A stretch of DNA of 47,551 nucleotides from an uncultured Clostridium sp. (GTDB taxonomy: Bacteria; Bacillota; Clostridia; Oscillospirales; Acutalibacteraceae), in NCBI GenBank assembly GCA_958422185.1, contig CATZNW010000020.1:1-47551 (forward strand), in the 5' to 3' direction. Made by a program: the position numbers and the translations under genes. The notes under the pieces are model-generated. The model did not search any database and was not told where the DNA came from. It saw only the letters and a list, made by a program, of their open reading frames with translations. Numbering within the stretch: position 1 is the first letter of the stretch; each line of letters begins with the position of its first letter. Of this stretch, positions 1 to 8,648 are shown one piece after another.

Positions 1-3000
1 ATATAGAGAAATCCGTGCCGCCTATCCTTCCGCTCACCGCTGTCGCGGCTGGCGTATCCGTCTCTTCGTTTGCCTCTGTCCGTGTGCCTTTGTATACCTG
101 AACAGGATCCTCGTCTATATACAGGGCTGTTGACCCGAACACGGATATTTCTTCTTGTTCTGTATCGTATCTGTAACACAGCCCCGTTTCATAATTCCTT
201 GATTCGGGGAACTCTCTGCCAGGAACAACCCCGTAATTCCAGTATTGTTCTGGCCCATTCTCTGCGTTTTTATACAAAGCAAGCAGGGTTCCGTCGCTGT
301 AATATTTATAGCTTTCCACGTCTCCGTTGGCATATTTTACCCGGTCCACATAATATCCGCCCGAGCAGTTTATTCCCGAATCCGTTACTTTATATTCATA
401 ATCTACGGCTGTTTCTCCGTCCACACAGATCTTATCTATACTGCCGTCTTCCAGATAATAGTAATCATAAATATCAAAATGCTTTATTTTTAGATTACCT
501 ATCTCCGAATAGCTGTATTCCGTTTTTACGCCGTATTTTGCTGTTTCCGAAACAAGGCTGCCGTTTTGAGCATATTCATATGTGTGCCCCGCTCCGGGAT
601 CCGCATAGGTATCCGACTCCGGCAGGCCGTCCTTTGCCGCTTCATACACATCCGGATCTATCTGCTGTTTCACTCTTCCCCGGCTGTCATACAGCGTGCG
701 CGTGACCTTGCCGTCCACATTGCTTCTGATCTGCCTGCCGGCAGGATCATAGACATAATATGAATATGAGGAACCGCTCTGTGATGACAGCATATTGCCG
801 TTTATATCATAGGTATATTCCGTTACGGCTGCCCGGGCGCCGCTTTCCGTCTGCGTCACCGAGCTGACATTTACGGCGTTTCCGTATGCGTCATACTCAT
901 ACGAGGTTGTGACGTGACCCGTCAGATCCACTGCTTTTGTCACTGCCCCATTAATGTAAGTATATTCCATTTCCTCATCATATGTCAAGGTCTCATCGTA
1001 AATCTGCGGATATGTATTGCTATAATACTCCTCCTGAGGAACTGTTTTGACCGCCGTTTTTATGACGTTTCCGTATGCGTCATACACATAATACGTTATA
1101 ACATTGGACAATTCCTCTTCGTTGTAATCAACACTTCTTACGCATCTTCCGAGAGCATCATAACTATAGGTCGATTCGTTCATGCGGACCAGCCTGCGGT
1201 TTTCATCATACCAATAATGTTCGGATTCGCCCTCACCGGATTCCGACAGGGTATATGTTTCAACCGTATTGCCGTACATATCGGTGATGATATGATACTG
1301 CTCCTCTTCACCCTCGTAAACATACATGCTTTTCCGTATGCCCGGTTCGTTGTACCCGGAGCCGGAAAAGCCGTCAAAATACTCCCTGAGTTTCACCTCG
1401 CAGGACTGCCCTGACGAAGTTTCCACATTTACGGTATTTTCAAAGTAATAGGAACTGTTTTGCCGGCAGATCACATTTGCCTGATAAGAGTCAGACAGTT
1501 CCGCCTCCTGAGACGAATACGCAAAATTGGAATAGGCTCCGTTATCGTACGTATATTTGATCACCCTGCCGTTATCATCATACGTAATGGCTTTGTCCCC
1601 GCTTTTTATCAGAACGCCGTCTCCGTCATAATCATATTCGGAGATGACCGTCCCTGCCTGGTCGGTCACTTTTAAAAGCCGGGAACCGGCATCGCGCTCA
1701 TAGGTCACAACGCCTCCGGCAGGATCCGTAAGCGAAAGGATATTTCCGTTTTCATCAAGCGCAACGGTATACGAACGGCCGGCGTCATCCGTGAAAACAA
1801 CACTGCCTGCATTTCTGCTCACCGTGATTCTGTTGCCTGAGGTGTCGGAAACGTACAGCAGCAGCCCGTCTGTTCCGTAGCCGTAAACAGCGCCGTTGTA
1901 TTCCGCCTCATAAGCGCAGACCGCGCCGTCCTCATCATATACAAGCTTCAGCGGCGAACCGGAAAATTCGTTATAATATTCCGTATCGTTTTTGTAAAGG
2001 AACGCGCGCCGGGTGCCGTCCGGCATATCGCCGTAAATAAGGCCCTTATCCACAAAAGTAAGCCTGCTGTTAAAGGAATAAGACCAGCCGTTTTCGGAGT
2101 TATAATACCGCGCAAAATCAAAAACGGCATTTTTGTAAACAAATGAAGCGTCAACGCTGCTCTCGCTGTACCGGCCCACCGTATTCGAGCCGTTGATCGT
2201 TTTAAATCTATCGGGATTTGTTTGCTTTAAAGAAAATACGAATACGTCCGGAACCGCGTAAGACACATAGATCTCTGTGGAATCGCCTCTGTATATGAAA
2301 GGTTCTGAATATTCATCGGTAAACAATATAAATCCCTTTGTGCTGGTTGCATAGTAAATTTTTTCACCGGCAACCGGATTCGGACTGTATATGCCTATAT
2401 ATCCGTTTTCCTCATAAAGTTGGGGCACCCGGAATTCATAATACTTTGTTGCCGTATTGCCAACGCGATCTTTTACCTTGACCGTAACAGCATTATGCGA
2501 ATCACACGGGAAAGTGTATGTATTCTCCTCCTGCCACGTCCCGCCGCCGTCAAAGCTGTAAAGCGCAACGCCGGACTCGCTGTCCTGCGCGGTTACGGTC
2601 AATGTGGTCATGCCGTCTTTATCCGTTCTGCTGATTTCAGCGCGGGGCAGTGTTCTGTCTATCTTATCTATAACGATCTCATCAACAAATGTAATATTGC
2701 CCGCCGCGTCTCTTATATTTACATAGACCGTGCAGTTTGAAGTAAAGGAGCGGCTGTTTTCTTCCTGCCATTCATATTCCGTTTCAGACGTACTGAAGCT
2801 GTATGCCTGCGCGTTCAGGCCGGATATATCGTCCGAGGCGTTATCAACGGTGAGCGTTACGGGATCCGGAGTCCAGTTCGTTGCGTTGCCGCTGACAACC
2901 GCAGCGCCAGACGGCGCAGAGCGGTCAATACGGATAGGAACGGCAGCCGGCTCTGAGATATTGCCGCTGTTATCCTTGGCATAAACATAAACTGTTGCGC

Positions 3001-5134
3001 TTGCGGAAAAAGTTTTAACATTTTCCGTCTGCCAATTGTATACGCCTTTTGCAGATGAAAAGCTGTAAGCCGCAACGCCTGATTGATCATCTGTTGACAG
3101 CGCGGTCAGCGTTACGTCTGAATTGGCCCAGCCGTCAGGATTGCCGGTCACTTCCGGAACCGTGGGCGCCACAGTATCAAAACAATTCAGTTCATAGGGA
3201 AATGCGGGCGATATGTTTCCCACGCCGTCTTTTGCATAGGCATAGACCGTGCCGTTTTCCGTTGCCGTAAAAGTATTTTTTGAGGACCAGTTATATTGTC
3301 CGGCGGTATAGGAAAAGCTGTATTGCGAAAGCCCCGAGCCGGAATCGGAAGCCCGGATCTGAAGCGTTACGGAATCCTTGTCCTCATTCAGGCGGGAGAT
3401 GGATTCAACAACCGGAGACTGCCTGTCTATATCCACTCTGACGCAGGCGCAGTAATTGCTGTTTCCGGCTTTGTCCCGCACATGGACCCATACATGGCAG
3501 GAGCTTGTAACAACAAATGTATTGCTTTTCTGCCAGTTTGCCTCATACGGATCCGTTGAAAAAGAATACGCCTCTGAGGCAAGGCCCGAACCGCTGTCCC
3601 GCGCCGAGTTGACCGTGATGGTTACATCATCGGCGCTCCAATCCGAACCGGGCGATTTTGTTACGCCGGAGACTGTAGGCGCCGCCGTATCATTTGTGTA
3701 GTTGATTACAACATAAGGCCTCATAGCGGAAGTGGAATACTCCATCTGGGCGAAAGTCCGCAGATTTGCCGCTCCGTTTTCATCGGCATATTTCATGATG
3801 AAACCTCTGTTGTCTTCGCCGTTTATATGGGCCTGCACAACGGAAGTGATATTAAATTTATACCAGTATGTGCTGCCGCCGTTATAATTTCCGTTTATAT
3901 TCACGGTATCCAGAACGATTCCGTTGTTTGTTGGCTGTGTAGACCAGTCCGTTGAATTATTCCAGTGAGAGGTTACCTTGCAAATATTGATCTTCATATT
4001 TGAAGTGCGCCCGGTGAGCTCTCTTGCGTAATAATACGCGCTGTTGATCCTGGCGTGGCTTTTGATATCGCCCGTCCAGCCCATATACACCAGCGTGCGG
4101 CTCTTGCCGTACTGTGATGAAACACCAACCGCGTTATTATCATTTTGCGTGCCGGGATAATAGCGGCTTGAATGGATGGGAAGATCCATTCCGGAAAGCA
4201 GTTTTCCGGTGGTAGGGTCTATCGTTACGGGATAGACAGTGCTGTCCGCGTTCAGCCATTCCTCTGAAACGGTAACAGTAAGCACATAGCTGTTTTCGTC
4301 CGTTTGTTCAAGGCTGAAAGCGCACGCACCGGTATAATGCTCATCCTCCACGCCCTCAACATAGGCGCTGTCATATGCAAACGGGGCCGCAAAATTCTGA
4401 ACCTCTTCGTTTTTTTCATTTAAAAGGGATATGGTGCCGTTCTCATTTAAAACCGGGCGGCAGTTAACTGTATTGAATACAAACGAAAATTCGTTCGTAT
4501 CCGTTTTTTCATCTAATACGATCTCCTCTTTGATCCCGTTGAACTGGGGAAAATATTTCAGATAGGTTCCGTATCCGAACAGATCCGCATACTCAAAATC
4601 TTCAAATTCCTGCCCGGAGATCGTGCCCTTTGAAATATATCCGGGCGCGGGCCTGCTGCTTACAGGGGCCATGGAAAAAGCAAAGTCCCCGTATTCTACA
4701 AGAACGCCTTTTGACGAATCGGACGAAAAATAGATCTTGTAGTCGTTTTGCTCGTTGCCGTAATCATAGCCCCAGGCGTTCTTCTCCTCGTCATCAAGAT
4801 CGGTAATGGAAATGCTTTTGCATTTCAGATCGCCGTTTTCATCAATGTATGTAACAGGCTCTGCGAATGCATAAACGGTCGTTGATCCGTCTTTCATATT
4901 AAAATAAAGCTCGTTACCCTGCGTTTTTTCCTTATCTATGGATCTGACTCCGCTGAGATCTACCATTTCCTCAACGCCGTCTGAAAGAATATTATGCGTT
5001 TCTATTGCGTCAAACACACCGAGCCCCTGCGCGTAGCAGGAGACCACGCCCGTGCTGAACACCGTCAGCACCGCCAGGATCACACTCAGTATTTTCATTG
5101 GCAAACGGTAGCTTGGGTACGCTTTGTTTTTCAC
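1..5134 (-). CDS. RHS/YD-repeat secreted protein with DNRLRE and Ig-like repeats (5' part; C-terminus off the left edge)
   Basis: The frame is open for 1711 codons from a GTG at 5134 to the window edge; AGGAGGGG sits 5 bases upstream. A basic, hydrophobic N-terminus (residues about 12-38) is an export signal. VVSC near residue 37 could be a lipobox, so signal peptidase I or II processing is undecided. A DNRLRE-type domain follows at about 308-478 (WLNADSTVYPVTIDPT precedes it). Then come five Ig-like repeats of about 75 residues at about 478-860, each with an AYSFS/LYSFD and a VxVxxKDxxGN motif. From about residue 1000 to the edge are YD/RHS repeats (YDAYGNVIK, YDINGNMLSS, YDSRGRVKQQ). The family forms large surface or secreted shells, often ending in a variable toxin tip. 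The tip and any immunity gene lie outside the window. The agr-like operon lies immediately upstream, separated by a terminator. Confidence 0.9.
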   Translation of the reverse strand, partial: MKNKAYPSYRLPMKILSVILAVLTVFSTGVVSCYAQGLGVFDAIETHNILSDGVEEMVDLSGVRSIDKEKTQGNELYFNMKDGSTTVYAFAEPVTYIDENGDLKCKSISITDLDDEEKNAWGYDYGNEQNDYKIYFSSDSSKGVLVEYGDFAFSMAPVSSRPAPGYISKGTISGQEFEDFEYADLFGYGTYLKYFPQFNGIKEEIVLDEKTDTNEFSFVFNTVNCRPVLNENGTISLLNEKNEEVQNFAAPFAYDSAYVEGVEDEHYTGACAFSLEQTDENSYVLTVTVSEEWLNADSTVYPVTIDPTTGKLLSGMDLPIHSSRYYPGTQNDNNAVGVSSQYGKSRTLVYMGWTGDIKSHARINSAYYYARELTGRTSNMKINICKVTSHWNNSTDWSTQPTNNGIVLDTVNINGNYNGGSTYWYKFNITSVVQAHINGEDNRGFIMKYADENGAANLRTFAQMEYSTSAMRPYVVINYTNDTAAPTVSGVTKSPGSDWSADDVTITVNSARDSGSGLASEAYSFSTDPYEANWQKSNTFVVTSSCHVWVHVRDKAGNSNYCACVRVDIDRQSPVVESISRLNEDKDSVTLQIRASDSGSGLSQYSFSYTAGQYNWSSKNTFTATENGTVYAYAKDGVGNISPAFPYELNCFDTVAPTVPEVTGNPDGWANSDVTLTALSTDDQSGVAAYSFSSAKGVYNWQTENVKTFSASATVYVYAKDNSGNISEPAAVPIRIDRSAPSGAAVVSGNATNWTPDPVTLTVDNASDDISGLNAQAYSFSTSETEYEWQEENSRSFTSNCTVYVNIRDAAGNITFVDEIVIDKIDRTLPRAEISRTDKDGMTTLTVTAQDSESGVALYSFDGGGTWQEENTYTFPCDSHNAVTVKVKDRVGNTATKYYEFRVPQLYEENGYIGIYSPNPVAGEKIYYATSTKGFILFTDEYSEPFIYRGDSTEIYVSYAVPDVFVFSLKQTNPDRFKTINGSNTVGRYSESSVDASFVYKNAVFDFARYYNSENGWSYSFNSRLTFVDKGLIYGDMPDGTRRAFLYKNDTEYYNEFSGSPLKLVYDEDGAVCAYEAEYNGAVYGYGTDGLLLYVSDTSGNRITVSRNAGSVVFTDDAGRSYTVALDENGNILSLTDPAGGVVTYERDAGSRLLKVTDQAGTVISEYDYDGDGVLIKSGDKAITYDDNGRVIKYTYDNGAYSNFAYSSQEAELSDSYQANVICRQNSSYYFENTVNVETSSGQSCEVKLREYFDGFSGSGYNEPGIRKSMYVYEGEEEQYHIITDMYGNTVETYTLSESGEGESEHYWYDENRRLVRMNESTYSYDALGRCVRSVDYNEEELSNVITYYVYDAYGNVIKTAVKTVPQEEYYSNTYPQIYDETLTYDEEMEYTYINGAVTKAVDLTGHVTTSYEYDAYGNAVNVSSVTQTESGARAAVTEYTYDINGNMLSSQSGSSYSYYVYDPAGRQIRSNVDGKVTRTLYDSRGRVKQQIDPDVYEAAKDGLPESDTYADPGAGHTYEYAQNGSLVSETAKYGVKTEYSYSEIGNLKIKHFDIYDYYYLEDGSIDKICVDGETAVDYEYKVTDSGINCSGGYYVDRVKYANGDVESYKYYSDGTLLALYKNAENGPEQYWNYGVVPGREFPESRNYETGLCYRYDTEQEEISVFGSTALYIDEDPVQVYKGTRTEANEETDTPAATAVSGRIGGTDFSI

Positions 5135-5230
5135 ACTTACCCCTCCTTTTCTGTCCTACTGGATAATCCCACGCTACCATATTTTTTGAACAAATTGTTA
5201 ATTCATGCAAAATCACAGCGTTTTTCATAC

Positions 5231-5263
5231 AAAAAAGCGCCGCTCAAGTGATCAGAGCGGCGC
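5231..5263 (-). terminator. Rho-independent terminator after the agr-like kinase gene
   Basis: A perfect 9-bp stem (5237-5245 with 5255-5263, GC-rich, 9-base loop) is followed on the minus strand by six T. It sits 10 bases after the kinase stop codon and separates the sensor operon from the RHS gene. Confidence 0.85.
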
Positions 5264-5272
5264 CTGTTACTG

Positions 5273-6589
5273 CTAAAGATATACTTTATCTGCTTGTGTA
5301 TTAAATACTATATTGTAATGAAACGTCTTATCGCTTTCCACATATTCCCAGTGGCAGATACCGTCATATTTCTTTGCGGTTCTCTCAACACTTTTTGTAC
5401 CGTAACCGTGGAACAGTGAATCCTTTTTGGTGGTTATCAGCTTTTCTCCGTGCGATTTCGGCGCCCTGGCCGAGCTGTTGACTATGCTTAACACATAAAA
5501 ATTCTTTTCACGCTTAGTTACCAGCCGTATTTCCGCATTATCCGTTTCCCGGGCGGCTTCAACTGCGTTGTCCAGCAGGTTCGACAGTATGGACGCAAGG
5601 TCATTATCCTCTATAAAGCTCAGATTTGAGCTCCTGATATCTGCCAAAAAGCTGATATGCTCTGTTTCGCAGATATAGGAATATTTGCTGATGATCAGAT
5701 CCAGCATTTTATTCTTGCTTTTTCCTATGTACTGCCACTTTTCAAACTCCGGCCGCACCTTGGCAAGATAAGTCTTTACGTCATCAATATTTTCCATCAT
5801 ATTTATAACGGATAAATGGTGCTTGATATCATGCGCAAGGACCCTTTGATCCTCATTCTTCTGTTCAAGCAGGTCATAAAAGGTTTTATTAATCTCGTTT
5901 TTCTGTGCCTCTGCCTGCAAATTGATGAGCTCGTCTTCCTGCTTTTGGATCTTTTGGTTTATTACAAAAATCAAGCAGCAAAACACAAGTGAAACCACAC
6001 TCATTATTGCATATACTGTTTTCATTTGTTTAGTAAACTGATAGAACGCTGATGTGTATAAAAATAGTGCCAGCATTATTGTTATAATTAGTGGAAATAA
6101 AAATAATGCAAAATTCTTTTTAACGTCATTTGTAATAGTACTTTTTTTATAAGAGAATATAATTGAAATAATTTTAACAACAACTAAATATAGAACTTTA
6201 CTCATTATCCCCAGAATTATCAATGCCGTCAAACTTTCCTTATAAGCATCTAGAGGAATATGAAGAATTGAAGATGCTGTTGCTTCTACAATCATTTCAG
6301 TTATAAACATAATTGCTAATAAAATAGTTGAATGAAAAATACTATTCTTGAATGATATATGAAATACAAAATATGAATATAGTAGGTTAATAATAAAGAA
6401 AACCATCATATTTATTATAAAATTATTTTGGCAAACAAAGTTGATGATATATCAAAAAACATATAATCCACAACTCACCATCAAAGAAAATGTTGTTTTA
6501 TATTTATTTTCATAATTATCAGAAAAATACATATATGCAATTAGCGCTTCTGATATATAGACAAAAAGATAAAATAATTGAGCAACCAC
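5273..6589 (-). pseudogene. AgrC-like GHKL sensor histidine kinase, interrupted by an in-frame TGA
   Basis: The natural start is a GTG at 6589, one base after the response-regulator stop, with GGAGGG 5 bases upstream. From it a hydrophobic frame runs 45 codons, hits TGA at 6454-6452, and continues in the same frame for 392 more codons to 5273. Total length would be 438 codons, usual for AgrC-type kinases. After the stop come several membrane segments, a coiled coil, the phosphoacceptor box LAHDIKHHLSVI (His 253 of the full frame), the N-box NLLDNAVEAA and the G-box GYGTKSV of a GHKL ATPase. An ATG pair at 6409 would give 378 residues lacking the first membrane segments, but no ribosome binding site precedes it. 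The codon probably was TGG. A strain-level nonsense mutation is most likely; read-through is not excluded. Confidence 0.8.
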
Positions 6590-6590
6590 G

Positions 6591-7289
6591 TTAACCCTCC
6601 AAAAGCATCATAAACTTTCGTTTGAATTCCGCTCTTTTTGAATATGCGATGGGAATCTGGTAACGTCCGCTGAGAATAACATAATCTCTGCAAAAATATG
6701 TAATAAAATTGGTGTTGATGATAAAGCTTTTATGGGGATATTCAAAATAGGATTTATTCAGATGCTCCTGCCAGTATGTAATATTTTCTGTTGAATAATA
6801 ATCCTTCTTTAACGTTACCACCTTTGTTTTTCGACCCGTTATTTCAACATATATAATATCCCTGCATTTTACGGAGATGTAACCGCGGCCATCCTCCTTG
6901 ATATAGATCTTTACCGTTGCGTTATCAACCTTGGAAATGGCTTTTTCAAGTCCTTCATAAAACCTTTTGCTCTCGATCGGCTTGTCAAAAAATCTTGTTA
7001 TGCCAAGATCAAGCGCGTCATCCAGATAATGATTATACGCCGTTACAAAAATAAGCACCGTATCCGGATTTACCTTCTGCAGCTCTCTGCCGACTTCAAT
7101 ACCGTTTGCGCCATCCATCTCAATATCAAGAAACGCAATGTCAAACCGCCTGCTGCTGTTCAGTATTTCCGCGCTGGATCTGAACTTATAGAGTTTAAAG
7201 GTCAGGCCGTGCTCAAAGGCATACTGATTTAAATGCTTTTCTACATCGGAAATATATTCCTCTTCATCATCGCAAATGGCAATTCTCAT
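6591..7289 (-). CDS. LytTR-family response regulator (AgrA/ComE type)
   Basis: Residues 1-120 are a receiver domain: acidic pair in AICDDEEE, phosphoacceptor Asp 55 in FLDIEMDG, Thr in FVTAYN, Lys in FDKPIE. Residues about 135-230 are a LytTR DNA-binding domain with typical HKSFIINTNFI and final YSKRAEFKRKF strands. The start chosen is the ATG at 7289 because GGGGGAG lies just before it. An upstream ATG at 7307 is in frame but lies ahead of that ribosome binding site. The gene ends one base before the kinase GTG, so the two are translationally linked. By family it should bind direct repeats near agr-type promoters when phosphorylated by the kinase, which here is interrupted. Confidence 0.92.
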   Translation of the reverse strand: MRIAICDDEEEYISDVEKHLNQYAFEHGLTFKLYKFRSSAEILNSSRRFDIAFLDIEMDGANGIEVGRELQKVNPDTVLIFVTAYNHYLDDALDLGITRFFDKPIESKRFYEGLEKAISKVDNATVKIYIKEDGRGYISVKCRDIIYVEITGRKTKVVTLKKDYYSTENITYWQEHLNKSYFEYPHKSFIINTNFITYFCRDYVILSGRYQIPIAYSKRAEFKRKFMMLLEG

Positions 7290-7307
7290 ATTCTTCTCCC
7301 CCATCAA

Positions 7308-7359
7308 AAAATGCTGTAAACCTATATAAAGTTTACAGCATTTTCATTTAATTTGTCAA
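7308..7359 (-). promoter_or_regulatory. Promoter and 14-bp hairpin between the XRE gene and the response regulator
   Basis: On the minus strand TTGACA (7359-7354, overlapping the XRE stop codon) is followed by a TAAACT -10 (7335-7330) at 18 bases. The -10 lies partly inside a perfect 14-bp inverted repeat (7308-7321 with 7331-7344, 9-base loop) whose downstream arm runs into TTTTTT. The element can therefore be an intrinsic terminator of the XRE transcript, an operator covering an internal promoter, or both. The ribosome binding site of the response regulator follows directly. Confidence 0.6.
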
Positions 7360-7691
7360 TCGCAATTTTTTTGCCGGTTCGAACAAAGATGCACGATTGA
7401 GCAGATCAGTGATTTATCATTTTCCGAGCAAAGCTTCAGCTCATCGATTATATTTGAATCTATATCCTTTTTTATGTTGCCAAGCAGGAAGTAATCCGGC
7501 GTTACGTTTAATATTTCGCAGAATTGGGCAATAAGCTCAAGGTTTACATTTCTCTTCCCCGTTTCAAGATTTGAAATATATTTATCGGTAACTCCTATGG
7601 TTTCGGCAATTTCTTTCTGCGTTATTTTTAATTCTCTTCTGCGCTGCCCTATTCTAAGACCTATATTTTGATAGTTGATACCCAATTTCAT
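7356..7691 (-). CDS. XRE-family HTH transcriptional regulator
   Basis: This is a 111-residue protein with a Cro/cI-type helix-turn-helix at about residues 8-62 (LRIGQRRRELKITQKEIAET, then VTDKYISNLETGKRN), ending with VTPDYFLLG. The tail of about 45 residues has several Cys and no recognised effector domain. The ATG at 7691 is preferred because homologous HTH proteins begin close to this point; an in-frame upstream start at 7724 would add 11 residues, and neither has a strong ribosome binding site. It is divergent from the AgrD/AgrB pair and upstream of the response regulator and kinase, so it probably controls one or both sides of this locus. That role is inferred from position only. Confidence 0.85.
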   Translation of the reverse strand: MKLGINYQNIGLRIGQRRRELKITQKEIAETIGVTDKYISNLETGKRNVNLELIAQFCEILNVTPDYFLLGNIKKDIDSNIIDELKLCSENDKSLICSIVHLCSNRQKNCD

Positions 7692-7747
7692 CACCAATAA
7701 AATTTTATCATCAGAAAGCGGCAAATAGAACGCACTTGTGTGTATAC

Positions 7748-7790
7748 ATTATAACATATATGCATACTTTTAAATCCTATATGTTATAAT
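7748..7790. promoter_or_regulatory. Divergent promoter region: 13-bp inverted repeat carrying back-to-back -10 boxes
   Basis: A perfect 13-bp inverted repeat (7748-7760 with 7778-7790, 17-base spacer) contains TATAAT at its outer end on each strand: 7785-7790 for the agrD/agrB transcript and 7753-7748 for the XRE transcript. No clear -35 is visible, as expected for activator-dependent promoters. One bound regulator could switch both directions. A further hairpin (8-bp arms, 7822-7829 with 7843-7850) lies in the agrD leader. Confidence 0.65.
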
Positions 7791-7921
7791 ATATGCTAAT
7801 TTGTTTGATTAAGAGTTTTTATGCATGAATTTTGTGTGTTTTTTCATGCAGCTTGATAAGAAAGCAAAGGATTTGATAATATGGATTTGCAGTAAAAACA
7901 TGTTAAGAAAGGAGAATTTTA

Positions 7922-8059
7922 ATGAAAAAAAAGATGTTAAAGAAAGTGATAGAGTCTGTTTTGAAAGATAACGCAAACAGCACGACTTGCGCAACAATTT
8001 ATCAGCCAAAAGCGCCGGACGCGCTCAAAAAATTCAGCAAAATAGACAGTGATAAATAA
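7922..8059 (+). CDS. agrD: AgrD-type cyclic thiolactone autoinducer peptide precursor
   Basis: This is a 45-residue ORF with AAAGGAG 7 bases before its ATG, ending 11 bases inside agrB. It has the three-part AgrD plan. First is a basic amphipathic N-terminus (MKKKMLKKVIESVLK). Next is a core with one Cys (NSTTCATIY, Cys 23). Last is a charged C-terminal tail starting QPKAPDALKKF, where a Pro after the core and a Lys-rich end are typical of clostridial AgrD peptides. By analogy the thiolactone would join Cys 23 to Tyr 27, giving a five-residue CATIY ring; the exact N-terminal trim is unknown. It is translated just ahead of AgrB, its expected processing enzyme. Confidence 0.88.
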   Translation: MKKKMLKKVIESVLKDNANSTTCATIYQPKAPDALKKFSKIDSDK

Positions 8060-8648
8060 TTTATCCAACAGGATCACCCAAAAACTGATCGCAAAAGGCA
8101 CGATAACCGAAGATGAGCGGGAACTGTACGTTTACGGCTTTTTTGTGTTGCTGTCAACGTTGATGTATTTCTTACTGACCCTCGTCCTCGGTTTGATTGC
8201 CGGCTGCTTTCTAGAGAGCGTGATCTTTTTTGCCGCATTCCAGTTTATAAGAAAATATGCCGGAGGCTATCACGCATCAACAGAAAAACGATGTGAAATA
8301 TTCTCCTCGGTTACGATCGCGGTTTCCATCGGGCTGATCAGGCTGGCGGACATCTATGAATTTCACAACGCACTGCTGATCATTTCTGCGGCAGCCGCGG
8401 CGTGCATATTCCTTCTCTGCCCGCTTGACACACCGGAGAAACCGCTGTCAGAAAAGGAGTTTAAATATTTCCGCAGGATCTCTTGGCTGATCTTAGCTGT
8501 AATTGCAGCTGTTATTATCATCTCTTATCTTTTCCGGCTCTGGGTAATATTTACGCCATGCTGTATAGGCCTGACGCTTGAATGCTTATTGCTTGGTGCC
8601 GGGAGAATTAAGAAGGCCTTAACCAAACCAACTCATAATAATGTATAG
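8049..8648 (+). CDS. agrB: AgrB-family accessory gene regulator, autoinducer peptide processing protease
   Basis: A 199-residue membrane protein with about five hydrophobic segments. The cysteine-protease signature of AgrB is visible as RKYAGGYHAST followed by RC: catalytic His 75 and Cys 82, seven residues apart as in the family. It should cut the C-terminal tail from the AgrD precursor and form the thiolactone at the membrane. The GTG start at 8049 overlaps the end of agrD by 11 bases, implying coupled translation; no separate ribosome binding site is obvious. Gene order D then B on one strand, with the kinase and regulator on the other, differs from the staphylococcal B-D-C-A order. Confidence 0.93.
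   Translation: MINNLSNRITQKLIAKGTITEDERELYVYGFFVLLSTLMYFLLTLVLGLIAGCFLESVIFFAAFQFIRKYAGGYHASTEKRCEIFSSVTIAVSIGLIRLADIYEFHNALLIISAAAAACIFLLCPLDTPEKPLSEKEFKYFRRISWLILAVIAAVIIISYLFRLWVIFTPCCIGLTLECLLLGAGRIKKALTKPTHNNV

Noticed and set aside
70..705. 211-codon plus-strand open frame opposite the RHS gene (with others at 245-493, 914-1414, 2420-2740)
   Set aside because: The minus-strand RHS frame is continuous and full of domain motifs; the plus-strand frames are low-complexity shadows without ribosome binding sites.
6452..6454. TGA in the kinase gene as evidence for a recoded genetic code (TGA as Trp)
   Set aside because: TGA is used as a normal terminator by several genes here (for example the Wzy-like, XRE and prmA genes), and no other gene has an internal TGA.
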